Shown here piece by piece: positions 29,898 through 39,223 of a stretch of DNA of 64,000 nucleotides (its first letter is position 1; each line of letters starts with the position of its first letter). Under the pieces are notes generated by a model. The model saw nothing but the letters and a program-made list of their open reading frames with translations, had not been told where the DNA came from and did no database searches. Position numbers and translations under genes: made by a program. Source of the DNA: Polaribacter haliotis (GTDB lineage: Bacteria > Bacteroidota > Bacteroidia > Flavobacteriales > Flavobacteriaceae); NCBI RefSeq assembly GCF_014784055.1, contig NZ_CP061813.1, forward strand, positions 3,110,001 through 3,174,000, in the 5' to 3' direction.

Positions 29898-29927
29898 AAC
29901 CTGATAAAATTTTAATTTTATCAGGTT
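29898..29927 (-). terminator. Intrinsic terminator of the prc gene
   Basis: Thirteen-base perfect arms (29898-29910, 29915-29927) around a four-base loop. The A-run at 29892-29899 becomes a U-run for leftward transcripts leaving the protease gene. Confidence 0.9.
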
Positions 29928-29945
29928 AATAAGATTGTTTGTAAT

Positions 29946-32078
29946 TTAATTTTTTACGATTTGTGTACCGTCTTTTAATTTTAGTTCACTTAACACATTT
30001 AATGCTTCTGCAACATATACATCCTTAGCAAGATTTTTATGCCAATCTTCTCTTTTTTGCTCCAAAATAGAATCCTTTTTTAGTGAAGGAAGCTCATATT
30101 TTGGAGAATTAAAAGTTAAATTCGATTTATATTCGAAAGCTGTCTTATATTTTTTTGCAGAATTTTCTTGTTTCTTACTATCATCTGAAAATTCTTTATA
30201 ATTTAAAGAAAATGAAGTATTGTCTTGGTTTTTCTTTAGCCATTTTGCATAATCGTTAATTAAATTGAATTTCGGATTATTTGCAATTCTTTCTTTACTA
30301 TTATTTACAACTTCAGAAAAATTTTGATATGAATTTGTTTGTGTATATTTTGCTTGTGGAACTTTATCCCAAACCAAAGCACCTTCTAAATCGCGCTCTC
30401 CGAACTTCATATAACTATATCTATCTGGCATTGCAATATCCGAATAAACACCTTCAATTTGTGTGGAACCACCATTAACTCTATAGAATTTTTGAATTGT
30501 CATTTTTATTGCACCTAAATCATCTTCAAATTTTGGGTAAAAATTATTAATGGGAATTACACTTTGCACAGTTCCTTTACCATACGTTTGATTTCCACCA
30601 ATAATTACAGCCCTACCATAATCTTGCATTGCAGCAGCAAAAATTTCTGAAGCAGAAGCAGATAGTTCATTTACTAAAACCACAACAGAGCCATCCCATT
30701 GCATTTTTGGATCTACATCGTTTTTAACAACTGGATCTTGTCCACGATATTTCACTTGAACAACTGGACCTTCAGTAATAAATAAACCAGCAATTTCGAT
30801 GGCAGTTTTTAAAGAGCCACCCCCATTATTTCTTAAATCTATTAATAAACCAGAAACATTTTCGCTTTTTAAACGTTCAATTTCTTTCTCCATATCTTTC
30901 GCAGAATCTCTTGCATTACTGTCAGAAAAATCGATATAAAATCTTGGTAAATCTATTAAACCGTATTTTTTACCATTTTTTTCTACAATGGTAGATTTTA
31001 CAAAAGTTTCTTCTAATTCTACAACATCTCTAATAATTGAAATTATTTCTGTAGAACCATCTAATTTTTTCTTAACCGTTAATCGTACTTCAGTTCCTTT
31101 TTTTCCTTTGATAAATTTAATGGCATCATCTAAACGCATACCAACAATATCCAAAGGTTCTTCATCTCCTTGAGCAACTTCTAAAATAATATCTCCAACT
31201 TCTAAATCTCCTTGCTTCCAAGCAGGACCTCCAGAAACTAATTCAAAAATTTCTGTATAAATTCCTTTTTTTAATAAACGAGCTCCAATTCCTTCTAATT
31301 TCCCAGACATGTCTTGGTCGAAACGTTCTTTTATTCTTGGAGCCATATATGTTGTGTGTGGGTCAAAAGCGCCAACAACACTATTTAAAAAAGTAGAAAA
31401 CCAGTCTTCGTGTTCTAATTCTTCGATTCTTAAATACAATTCGTTCATGTTTTTTAGAACTTCTGCTCTTGCTTCTTTTTCTAATTCTTTAAACGATTTT
31501 GTTTTGTGTTTTTTATCTTTTTTAAGTTTACTTTCTTGTTTTTCAAGTTTATCTTGAATTCTACTTAACGTACTTAATTTTAATTGCTTTCTCCAATAAT
31601 CAATAAGTTCGCTTTCATTATTTGCAAATGGAACATTATCGTAATCGACGTCTATATTTTCATTTTTATTAAAGTTAAAAGACTTTGCTAATATATCTGC
31701 GTAATAAGATTTTGCATCTTTAATTTTTTCTGAAAAACGACCATACACTAAATTGTAAAAAGAAACATCATCCTTTAAAAGTTGATTGTCAATTTCGTAT
31801 TTGAATGTAGAAAATTCTTTTAAATCTTCTTGTGTAAAATAACGTTTGCTAGGATCTAAACCGTCTATAAAATTTTTATAAACTTTTTCAGAGAAATCGT
31901 CATTCATATCTTTAACAACAAAATGGCCTCTGGTAAGAATGTTCTTTAAAACATAAATAAGAATTTTATCTTTATTGGGATCTTTAATGTTAATTTCGCT
32001 ATTCGCTTGAAAACTTACGCTAGTTATTAGCATTAGGAAAGCTAATATAGAAATACTGATTTTATTTTTCTTGTTCAT
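29946..32078 (-). CDS. prc: Carboxy-terminal processing protease (tail-specific protease, S41)
   Basis: A 710-residue periplasmic S41A peptidase that degrades or trims proteins by their C-termini. It has a signal peptide (residues 1-27), an N-terminal helical domain, a PDZ domain (about 245-330, LEGIGARLLKKG then GDIILEVAQ) and the S41 catalytic core. The nucleophile serine lies in NELSASASEIFAAAM and the general base lysine in YGKGTVQ, about 25 residues later. The architecture matches E. coli Prc, including the DUF3340-like C-terminal region, rather than the shorter CtpA type. Divergent from surE. Confidence 0.92.
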   Translation of the reverse strand: MNKKNKISISILAFLMLITSVSFQANSEINIKDPNKDKILIYVLKNILTRGHFVVKDMNDDFSEKVYKNFIDGLDPSKRYFTQEDLKEFSTFKYEIDNQLLKDDVSFYNLVYGRFSEKIKDAKSYYADILAKSFNFNKNENIDVDYDNVPFANNESELIDYWRKQLKLSTLSRIQDKLEKQESKLKKDKKHKTKSFKELEKEARAEVLKNMNELYLRIEELEHEDWFSTFLNSVVGAFDPHTTYMAPRIKERFDQDMSGKLEGIGARLLKKGIYTEIFELVSGGPAWKQGDLEVGDIILEVAQGDEEPLDIVGMRLDDAIKFIKGKKGTEVRLTVKKKLDGSTEIISIIRDVVELEETFVKSTIVEKNGKKYGLIDLPRFYIDFSDSNARDSAKDMEKEIERLKSENVSGLLIDLRNNGGGSLKTAIEIAGLFITEGPVVQVKYRGQDPVVKNDVDPKMQWDGSVVVLVNELSASASEIFAAAMQDYGRAVIIGGNQTYGKGTVQSVIPINNFYPKFEDDLGAIKMTIQKFYRVNGGSTQIEGVYSDIAMPDRYSYMKFGERDLEGALVWDKVPQAKYTQTNSYQNFSEVVNNSKERIANNPKFNLINDYAKWLKKNQDNTSFSLNYKEFSDDSKKQENSAKKYKTAFEYKSNLTFNSPKYELPSLKKDSILEQKREDWHKNLAKDVYVAEALNVLSELKLKDGTQIVKN

Positions 32079-32284
32079 ATATAATATGTCGTGATTTGTA
32101 TTGTATAATTACTTCTTCTAAGTTTCTTGGTTACTAAAATAATGCCAAATATTTTTAAAAACGAATATTCTTCTTATTTTTATTTGGGTATTTTTAGAAT
32201 CTAAAACTAATTAACACAATATTACGTAAAAAAAGACTTGGATATTCTTTACAAATTGTTAAAAAGAAACTCCAATAAATGAAC

Positions 32285-32292
32285 TACATTTG
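32285..32292 (+). promoter_or_regulatory. Possible -7 box upstream of surE
   Basis: TACATTTG matches TAnnTTTG and lies 19 bases before the surE ATG. The nearest TTG upstream is 26 bases away, longer than the normal spacer, so only the -7 element is convincing. Nothing else recognisable occurs in 32079-32284. Confidence 0.45.
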
Positions 32293-32310
32293 TTTTCAAA
32301 ATAACCAATT

Positions 32311-33081
32311 ATGCAAGAAAAACCACTGATTTTAGTAACTAACGACGATGGAATAACTGCTCCAGGATTAAGAGCTTTAATTAATATAATGAATAAAATT
32401 GGCGATGTTGTAGTGGTTGCTCCAGATAGTCCACAAAGTGGAATGGGACATGCAATTACTGTAGATAATGTTCTTACTTGTAACCCAATTACGATAGACG
32501 ATGGTCCACAATTAGAATATACCTGTTCTGGAACTCCTGCAGATTGTGTAAAAATGGCAGTTAATCAAATATTAAATAGAAGACCAGATTTATGTGTATC
32601 TGGTATAAACCATGGTGCGAATTCATCTATTAACGTTATTTATTCTGGAACCATGAGTGCTGCAGTTGAAGCAGGTATTGAAGGTGTTCCTGCAATTGGA
32701 TTTTCTTTGTTAGATTTTAAATGGCATGCAGATTTTAAACCATCTGAAGAATTTGTAAAAAATATTACTTTAAATGCACTTTTAAACGGAATTCCAGAAG
32801 GTGTTGTTTTGAATGTGAATATCCCAAATTTAAAGAAAGAAGAAATCAAAGGAGTAAAAATTTGTAGACAAGCAAATGGTTATTGGAAAGAAATTTTCGA
32901 CAAACGTAAAAGTCCGTTTGGAAAAGAGTACTATTGGCTTTCTGGCGAATTTGTAAATAAAGATAAAGGACAAGATACAGATATTTATGCATTGGAAAAT
33001 GGCTATATTTCTGTAGTTCCTGTTCAATTTGATATGACTGCACATCATATGATTCAAAAATTAAATTCTTGGGAACTGTAA
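32311..33081 (+). CDS. surE: 5'/3'-nucleotidase SurE
   Basis: A 256-residue metal-dependent nucleoside monophosphatase of the SurE family (stationary-phase survival protein). The metal site is formed by VTNDDG (N11, D12, D13), a serine in SPQSGMGH and an asparagine in SGINHGANSS. The start ATG is unambiguous. It heads a five-gene rightward block continuing through lpxB, an NlpC/P60 lipoprotein and comEC. Confidence 0.95.
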   Translation: MQEKPLILVTNDDGITAPGLRALINIMNKIGDVVVVAPDSPQSGMGHAITVDNVLTCNPITIDDGPQLEYTCSGTPADCVKMAVNQILNRRPDLCVSGINHGANSSINVIYSGTMSAAVEAGIEGVPAIGFSLLDFKWHADFKPSEEFVKNITLNALLNGIPEGVVLNVNIPNLKKEEIKGVKICRQANGYWKEIFDKRKSPFGKEYYWLSGEFVNKDKGQDTDIYALENGYISVVPVQFDMTAHHMIQKLNSWEL

Positions 33082-33356
33082 AGAAAGATATTTTAATTGG
33101 AGTTTTAGTATCGTTATTCGCCACTTTTGGAGGCATATTTTTATATTTAGAATACTTTTCTAGATATAATTTTAATGAAACTCTACAAATGATTCGTGAA
33201 GGAAATTTATATGGAAAAGTACTTTCTTTAGCTGCAATTCCGAATTTGTTTGTGTTTTTTGTTTTCATTAAAAAGAAACAAGATAATAAAGCAAAAGGTG
33301 TTTTAATTGCGACTATTTTAATTGCGCTAACAACACTGGTTTTAAAATTTTTCTAA
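33069..33356 (+). CDS. Small membrane protein, TTG start
   Basis: A 95-residue protein with three hydrophobic segments (about 8-28, 48-65 and 75-93). The only plausible start is a TTG at 33069, 13 bases inside surE; there is no ATG near. The position between surE and lpxB, with one base before lpxB, supports a real coupled gene. I do not recognise the family and no function is implied, although the neighbours suggest an envelope role. Confidence 0.6.
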   Translation: MGTVKKDILIGVLVSLFATFGGIFLYLEYFSRYNFNETLQMIREGNLYGKVLSLAAIPNLFVFFVFIKKKQDNKAKGVLIATILIALTTLVLKFF

Positions 33357-33357
33357 A

Positions 33358-34467
33358 ATGAAATACTACATAATTGCAGGTGAAGCTTCTGGAGACTTAC
33401 ATGGTTCTAACTTAATGAAAGAATTGTTTAAAGAAGATACAAATGCCGATATTCGTTTTTGGGGAGGAGATTTAATGCATGCTGTTGGTGGAACTTTAGT
33501 TACACATTATAAGGAACGTGCTTTTATGGGTTTTGTGGAAGTTTTAATGAACCTAAGTAAAGTTTTAGGCTTTATTAAATTTTGCAAAAAAGATATTGCA
33601 GCATTTAAGCCAGATGTAATTATTTTTATAGATAACTCTGGTTTTAATTTACGAGTTGCAAAATGGGCAAAAGAAGCTGGTTTTAAAACCAATTATTATA
33701 TTTCGCCACAAGTTTGGGCAAGTAGAGCAGGAAGAGTGGAAGATATTAAAAGAGACATAGATAAAATGTTTGTAATTCTTCCTTTTGAAAAAGATTTTTA
33801 TAAAAAATACAATTACGAAGTTTCTTTTGTTGGACATCCATTAATTGATGCAATTGCAGGTAGAACTCAAGTAAAAGAGAAGGAATTCCGAAAAATACAT
33901 AGTTTAAGTAATAAACCCATTATAGCATTATTACCAGGAAGTAGAAAGCAAGAGATTTCGAAAATGCTGGCTGTAATGTTGTCTCTAACAGGAGATTTTA
34001 AAGATTATGAATTCGTAATTGCTGGAGCTCCAAGTCAAGATTTAAGTTTTTATCAAAATATAATTAAAGGTAAAGATGTAAAATTCATTAATAATAAAAC
34101 ACACGATTTATTAAGCGTTTCTTATGCTGCTATAGTGGCTTCTGGAACTGCAACTTTAGAGACAGCTTTGTTTAAAGTGCCACAAGTAGTTTGTTATAAA
34201 GGAAGCGCTATTTCTTATCAAATTGCCAAAAGAATTATAACACTTAAATTTATTTCTTTAGTAAATTTAATTATGGACAAAGAAGTGGTTAAAGAATTAA
34301 TTCAGAACGATTTTACAACAAAAAATCTACGAAAAGAGCTAGCTAAAATTTTGGAAACAAAACATAGAGAAGAACTGTTTTTAGCATATTTCGATTTAGA
34401 GAAAAAACTAGGAGGAAAGGGAGCTTCTAAAAAAGTAGCCACAGAAATTGTAAACCAGTTTAATTAG
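33358..34467 (+). CDS. lpxB: Lipid-A-disaccharide synthase
   Basis: A 369-residue GT19 enzyme that joins UDP-2,3-diacylglucosamine and lipid X to make the lipid A disaccharide at the inner membrane face. Diagnostic stretches are the N-terminal AGEASGDLHGSNLM, ERAFMGFVEVL, YYISPQVWASRAGR, LPGSRKQEI and SGTATLETAL. Length is normal. It ends at the next gene's start with no gap. Other lpx genes are not in the window. Confidence 0.96.
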   Translation: MKYYIIAGEASGDLHGSNLMKELFKEDTNADIRFWGGDLMHAVGGTLVTHYKERAFMGFVEVLMNLSKVLGFIKFCKKDIAAFKPDVIIFIDNSGFNLRVAKWAKEAGFKTNYYISPQVWASRAGRVEDIKRDIDKMFVILPFEKDFYKKYNYEVSFVGHPLIDAIAGRTQVKEKEFRKIHSLSNKPIIALLPGSRKQEISKMLAVMLSLTGDFKDYEFVIAGAPSQDLSFYQNIIKGKDVKFINNKTHDLLSVSYAAIVASGTATLETALFKVPQVVCYKGSAISYQIAKRIITLKFISLVNLIMDKEVVKELIQNDFTTKNLRKELAKILETKHREELFLAYFDLEKKLGGKGASKKVATEIVNQFN

Positions 34468-34944
34468 ATGAAAAAAGGTGTTTTCCTTGTTGTATTATTC
34501 TCTATGTTGATGAGTTGCTCGTCTTCGAAGAAAGTTGTTAAAACTTCGAATAAACCAATTTCGAAAGCTGATAAGATTGTTGCAAATGCCTTAAAATATC
34601 AAGGTGTTAGATATAAATTCGGAGGTACTACCAAAAGAGGAATGGACTGTTCTGGAATTGTATATGTTGCTTTTGGAGAAGAAAATGTTCAGTTGCCAAG
34701 AATTTCTAGAGATATTGCAAAAAGTGGAAAGAAAGTCCCTTTAAAAAAGGTTAAAAAAGGCGATTTATTATTCTTTAAAACCTCTAAAACTAAAAGAAGA
34801 ATAAATCATGTTGGTTTAATTGTTTCCGTAAAAAAAGGAGTTATTCGATTTATTCATTCTACAACTTCTAGAGGTGTTATTGTTTCTTCATTATCAGAAA
34901 AATATTGGAAAAATGCCTTTGTAAAAGCAACTAATATTTTGTAA
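34468..34944 (+). CDS. NlpC/P60 lipoprotein peptidase (C40)
   Basis: A 158-residue cell-wall peptidase anchored as a lipoprotein (signal ending LMSCSSSK, lipidated C17). The C40 catalytic cysteine lies in GMDCSGIVY (near residue 65), the histidine in INHVGLIV (near 115) and the third polar residue in FIHSTT. It probably cuts gamma-D-Glu-diaminopimelate links in peptidoglycan, as Spr/MepS does. Directly coupled to lpxB, which fits an envelope operon. Confidence 0.9.
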   Translation: MKKGVFLVVLFSMLMSCSSSKKVVKTSNKPISKADKIVANALKYQGVRYKFGGTTKRGMDCSGIVYVAFGEENVQLPRISRDIAKSGKKVPLKKVKKGDLLFFKTSKTKRRINHVGLIVSVKKGVIRFIHSTTSRGVIVSSLSEKYWKNAFVKATNIL

Positions 34945-34993
34945 TTTACTGTTTTATAGATGTTTGAAAAATATATAGTATCTTTAGCTAGCC

Positions 34994-37006
34994 ATGAAAA
35001 AGCTAAAGAATTATTTACCCATGCACTTTACAGTGTTTTTAATTATTGGAATCCTTGTTCAATTTTATACGAAATTTTGGACATTTAATTTTCAAGAATC
35101 TTTCTCGATATTTTTAGTTCTTGCGCTTCTATTATTGATTAGAAATCGTTTTGTAACAACTATTTTAACCGCAATTATTTTCTTTAATATTGGAGTTTTC
35201 TCTGTTTTTATTACTGATGATACTAATTATGATAGTTATTACCAACATCATCTAAAAGCTGAGGAAAACGTTATACTTAAAATAAAAAAGATTTTAAAAT
35301 CTGGAAATTATTCAGATAAATATGAAGCTGAAGTAATTCAAATTCAGCAACAAAAAACGATAGGAATAGTTTTATTAAATGTCCAAAAAGACAGTTTATA
35401 TAATTCCTTAAAAGTCGATGATTTAATCGATTTAAAACCTGAGTTTTTAGCGATAAATCCACCATTAAATCCTCATCAATTTAACTATAAATGTTATTTA
35501 GCCAAACAAGGAATCCATCAACAAATATTTACAGAGAATAATCGTTTTTTAATATTAAAATCTCAAAGTACTACATTAGTGGGTTTGTCTGCAAAATTTA
35601 GAGATTTAGTACAAGAATCTTTAAAGAAATATTATTTTAAAGAAGACGAATTATCTGTAATAAATGCTTTGCTTTTAGGACAAAGACAAGGTATTTCAAA
35701 AGAATTAATTGCAAATTATTCTAGAGCAGGTGCAATTCACATTTTAGCAGTTTCGGGTTTACATGTTGGAGTAATATTGTTAATGCTTTCTTTTATCTTT
35801 AAACCTTTAGAAAGAATACAAAATGGAAAGTACCTAAAAACAATTATTATAATTTTTCTATTATGGGTTTTTGCATTTATTGCAGGACTTTCAGCATCAG
35901 TTGTAAGAGCAGTTACCATGTTTACTTTTTTAGCAGTTGGTTTAAGTTTTAAAAAGAAAAATGTTGTCTTCTTCTCGTTAGTTTCTTCATTATTTTTCTT
36001 ACTAATTATAAAACCTATGTTTTTGTTCGATGTTGGGTTTCAATTGAGTTATCTAGCAGTTTTTGGTATTATTTGGGTGCAACCAAAATTGTATCAATTA
36101 ATACAAGCAAAAGTGAAAATTTTAGACAAAATATGGCAATTATTTACAGTTTCAATAGCAGCTCAAATAGGAATTTTACCTTTAAGTATTTATTATTTTG
36201 AACAAATTCCAGGGTTGTTTTTGGCTTCTAATTTAGTAATTATACCTTTTCTAATGTATATTTTACTGGGTGGAATTTTAGTAATTATAACTTCGTTATT
36301 AAATATTTTACCACAATTTATGGCAGATTTATATGGAGTCGTAATTTCTTTGATGAACAATTTTGTAAGTTGGATTTCGCATCAAGAAGCTTTTTTATTC
36401 AAAGAAATATCCATCTCATTTTTATGGATGTTGGCTTGGTATGCTCTTATAGTTTTTAGTGTTGACTTTTTAATTCAAAAAAAACAAAAAAAATTAATAG
36501 CTGTTTTAATCGCGATTTTAGGAGTACAAAGTATTTATTTTTATGAAACTAAAAAAAATAAAAATAAAGAGGAATTAATTGTTTTTCATAAAAGTAGATC
36601 TTCTATAATTGGTGAAAGAACAGGCGAAAAATTATTATTACAACACGATTTAGATTCTATCGAATTTAAAGATAATTTTAGTATTAAATCTTACAGGGTT
36701 TCAGAAAGAATTTCGAAAACAAAAGCTGTAAACTTCAACAATTTCATTCAGTTTACAAACAAGAATATTTTACTGGTAGATAGTTTAGGAGTTTATCAAT
36801 TTCGAGATTTAAAGAACCCAATTATTTTACTACAATATTCACCTAAAATAAATTTAGAAAGACTAATTAAAACAATAAAACCAAGTCAAATAATTGCAGA
36901 TGGTTCTAATTATAAAAGTTATGTATTTAGATGGGAAGAAACTTCTAATAAACAAAAAACTCCATTTTTTTACACAGGTAAAAATGGAGCTTATATTCTA
37001 AAGTAA
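34994..37006 (+). CDS. comEC: ComEC/Rec2-family DNA uptake channel
   Basis: A 670-residue polytopic membrane protein of the ComEC family, which carries single-stranded DNA across the inner membrane during natural transformation. N-terminal membrane helices and an OB-fold-like DUF4131 region precede the competence domain, which contains LLLGQRQGISKEL and then ILAVSGLHVGVI. About ten hydrophobic segments follow. The C-terminal soluble part (about 520-670) resembles the end of ComEC metallo-beta-lactamase domains, but the HxHxDH metal motif is absent. The gene is last in the surE-lpxB block, 49 bases after the NlpC/P60 gene. Confidence 0.88.
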   Translation: MKKLKNYLPMHFTVFLIIGILVQFYTKFWTFNFQESFSIFLVLALLLLIRNRFVTTILTAIIFFNIGVFSVFITDDTNYDSYYQHHLKAEENVILKIKKILKSGNYSDKYEAEVIQIQQQKTIGIVLLNVQKDSLYNSLKVDDLIDLKPEFLAINPPLNPHQFNYKCYLAKQGIHQQIFTENNRFLILKSQSTTLVGLSAKFRDLVQESLKKYYFKEDELSVINALLLGQRQGISKELIANYSRAGAIHILAVSGLHVGVILLMLSFIFKPLERIQNGKYLKTIIIIFLLWVFAFIAGLSASVVRAVTMFTFLAVGLSFKKKNVVFFSLVSSLFFLLIIKPMFLFDVGFQLSYLAVFGIIWVQPKLYQLIQAKVKILDKIWQLFTVSIAAQIGILPLSIYYFEQIPGLFLASNLVIIPFLMYILLGGILVIITSLLNILPQFMADLYGVVISLMNNFVSWISHQEAFLFKEISISFLWMLAWYALIVFSVDFLIQKKQKKLIAVLIAILGVQSIYFYETKKNKNKEELIVFHKSRSSIIGERTGEKLLLQHDLDSIEFKDNFSIKSYRVSERISKTKAVNFNNFIQFTNKNILLVDSLGVYQFRDLKNPIILLQYSPKINLERLIKTIKPSQIIADGSNYKSYVFRWEETSNKQKTPFFYTGKNGAYILK

Positions 37007-37024
37007 TAACTATTTGTTCAATAT

Positions 37025-37570
37025 TTATTCTGAAAATTCAAATTGAAATGTCTCTTGATATTTTACAAAATCTTCTTTACTTTTTATCTCTTTGTAAGCA
37101 TCGCTTTTAAATAATTTTAAAAACAATTCTAATTGTTTTGGAGTTTTGTAACCAGGAATTGGAGCAATAAAATCGGCTTTTTCATCCAAGAAAACAATTG
37201 TTGGATATGCTCTCACTCCAAAATAAGCAGATAATTCGTGCCCAGAATTTCTGCCTCTTGCTTTTTTAGAATCGTAATTAGGGTTTTTATAGACCTTATC
37301 TTTAAAAGAAATTTCCTCATTTCCTTCAGCATTAAACTTTACAGCATAGTAGTTTTTATTTACGTATGCAGCAACACTTTTATTCTGAAAAGTATTTTTA
37401 TCTAACATTTTACAAGGACCACACCAAACAGCATACATGTCCATCATAATTTTTTTAGGATTTGTTTTTTGAAGCTCCACAGCTTTTTCTAAAGTAATCC
37501 AATTTATTTTTTGAGCATTCGTTTGAAATACAAAGGCGGTTATTGCTATAATTGTTATTATTTTTTTCAT
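37025..37570 (-). CDS. Exported thioredoxin-like protein
   Basis: A 181-residue thioredoxin-fold protein with a signal peptide (residues 1-19, before QKINW) and the redox pair CGPC in AVWCGPCKML near residue 50. The cis-proline is in RAYPTIVFLD. An insertion between the motif and the later strands (about 85-115) is typical of the DUF255/thioredoxin_7-like group. It probably reduces or isomerises periplasmic disulfides. Convergent with comEC and separated from the upstream POT gene by a terminator. Confidence 0.85.
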   Translation of the reverse strand: MKKIITIIAITAFVFQTNAQKINWITLEKAVELQKTNPKKIMMDMYAVWCGPCKMLDKNTFQNKSVAAYVNKNYYAVKFNAEGNEEISFKDKVYKNPNYDSKKARGRNSGHELSAYFGVRAYPTIVFLDEKADFIAPIPGYKTPKQLELFLKLFKSDAYKEIKSKEDFVKYQETFQFEFSE

Positions 37571-37647
37571 ATGAAGTAGTTCGCAAATGGTATGCCAAAT
37601 TTACAAAGAATTTTAAAAATTAAATTTTAGATATTTTTAGCATAAAA

Positions 37648-37678
37648 AAAGCCTCACAATTTAACTTTGTGAGGCTTT
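37648..37678. terminator. Bidirectional intrinsic terminator
   Basis: Twelve-base arms (37648-37659, 37667-37678) around a seven-base loop, with A-run and T-run flanks. It ends the leftward POT transporter transcript before the thioredoxin gene. Confidence 0.9.
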
Positions 37679-37692
37679 TAAAATATTTTTTA

Positions 37693-39201
37693 TTAATGAA
37701 CGTTACCCATTAATTTTTTCATTAATGGAGAGAATAACAATACAATTGCTCCTGCTCCTAAGGCGTATAAAGCAATTAAGTGAAATCCATCTGTATAAAC
37801 ACTAAGTGTTTCAATCCCTCCAACATTTGCATCTGTACTCTCGATTGCTAATTGTTCAGAGATAAATCCTACAATTTGAAATGCGAAAGCAGATGATAAA
37901 AACCAAACTCCCATCATAAAAGCGACAATGTTTTTTGGAGATAAATCTGTAATTTTCGATAAACCTACAGGAGACATAAATAATTCTCCAATAGAAATAA
38001 TAAAATACATTACTAATAAATAGGTAAAAGGAACCATCCCATTGGCATCTGCACTAGCACCACTTAAAGAAAGTATGTAAAAACTTGCACCAGCTAAAAG
38101 AAGTCCTAATCCAAATTTATAAGGAGTCCTTGGATTTAGTTTATTCTTAGCTAAATAACCCCATAAAAGAGAAATTGGAATTGCTAAAATTATAATAAAC
38201 ATTGAGTTTAAAGCATTTGTTTGACTTGCAGACATTATGCCATCTAAGGCAACATTTCTTGAGGCGAATAATGTAATTACACTTCCAGATAATTCATGAA
38301 AACCCCAGAATAAGGTCATAAAGAAAGTAATTAAAACTGCCATAAATAATTTCTTACGAGCAACAGAGTCTAGGCTATACATAATGTATCCTAAATACGC
38401 TAAAACTGCAAAACCAATAAACTTAAATATTCCACCAACATAATTTTGTTGCCAAGAAGAAAGTAAATATGCAATTACAGGTACAAATAATACTGCTATA
38501 ATTGGGATTAATGTTTTTTGAGGTATTCCTATTATTTGTTTTTCATATATTTCCTTACTAGGTGGCATACCTTTATCTCCAAAAACGTTCTTTTTAATAC
38601 CGCTCCAAAAGAAAATTAAACCTGCCATCATACCAATACCAGCCAATCCAAAACCATAATGCCATCCATATTCTGCAGCTAACCAACCACATAAAAGAGG
38701 TGCCACAAAACCACCAATGTTAATTCCCATATAGAAAATGGTAAAACCAGAATCTTTTCTAACATCTCCTTCTTCGTAAAGCGCACCTACAAATGTTGAA
38801 ATATTTGGTTTAAAAAAACCATTACCAACAACAATTAAAGCAAGTGCTACGAAAAATGCAACATCATTTTCCACAGCCAACACAAAATGCCCAACTGCCA
38901 TTAAAATTCCTCCTAAAAATATAGAGCTTCGCATTCCTAAAATTTTATCAGAAATCTGCCCACCAATAACAGTGGAAGCATACACCAAAGATCCGTAAGA
39001 AGCATATACAACAGCTGTTGCTGTGTCTCGCTCTGCAATTGCTTTAAATATTTCTTGAACCATGTATAGCGTTAACAACGCTCTCATTCCATAGAAACTA
39101 AAACGTTCCCATAATTCTGCAAAAAATAAGTAAAATAACCCTTTTGGGTGTCCAAACATTTGTGGATCTTCTGTAGTTGTACTAACTCCTTTGTCTAACA
39201 T
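37693..39201 (-). CDS. Proton-coupled peptide transporter (POT/PTR2 family MFS)
   Basis: A 502-residue MFS carrier importing di- and tripeptides with protons. The POT signature ExxER is in FAELWERFSFYGMRA near the N-terminus, and GGQISDKILGMR is the family's cytoplasmic loop motif. FYMGINIGGFVAP in helix five matches the second PTR2 pattern. About 14 hydrophobic segments are visible. It follows a second DPP-IV gene by 22 bases, a sensible coupling of extracellular dipeptide release with uptake. Confidence 0.92.
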   Translation of the reverse strand: MLDKGVSTTTEDPQMFGHPKGLFYLFFAELWERFSFYGMRALLTLYMVQEIFKAIAERDTATAVVYASYGSLVYASTVIGGQISDKILGMRSSIFLGGILMAVGHFVLAVENDVAFFVALALIVVGNGFFKPNISTFVGALYEEGDVRKDSGFTIFYMGINIGGFVAPLLCGWLAAEYGWHYGFGLAGIGMMAGLIFFWSGIKKNVFGDKGMPPSKEIYEKQIIGIPQKTLIPIIAVLFVPVIAYLLSSWQQNYVGGIFKFIGFAVLAYLGYIMYSLDSVARKKLFMAVLITFFMTLFWGFHELSGSVITLFASRNVALDGIMSASQTNALNSMFIIILAIPISLLWGYLAKNKLNPRTPYKFGLGLLLAGASFYILSLSGASADANGMVPFTYLLVMYFIISIGELFMSPVGLSKITDLSPKNIVAFMMGVWFLSSAFAFQIVGFISEQLAIESTDANVGGIETLSVYTDGFHLIALYALGAGAIVLLFSPLMKKLMGNVH

Positions 39202-39223
39202 AATTATTATTTATTTCGGTTTG

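Noticed and set aside
32846..33268. 140-codon open frame opposite surE and the next gene
   Set aside because: It lies wholly antisense to surE and the small membrane gene, with low-complexity composition and no recognisable fold.
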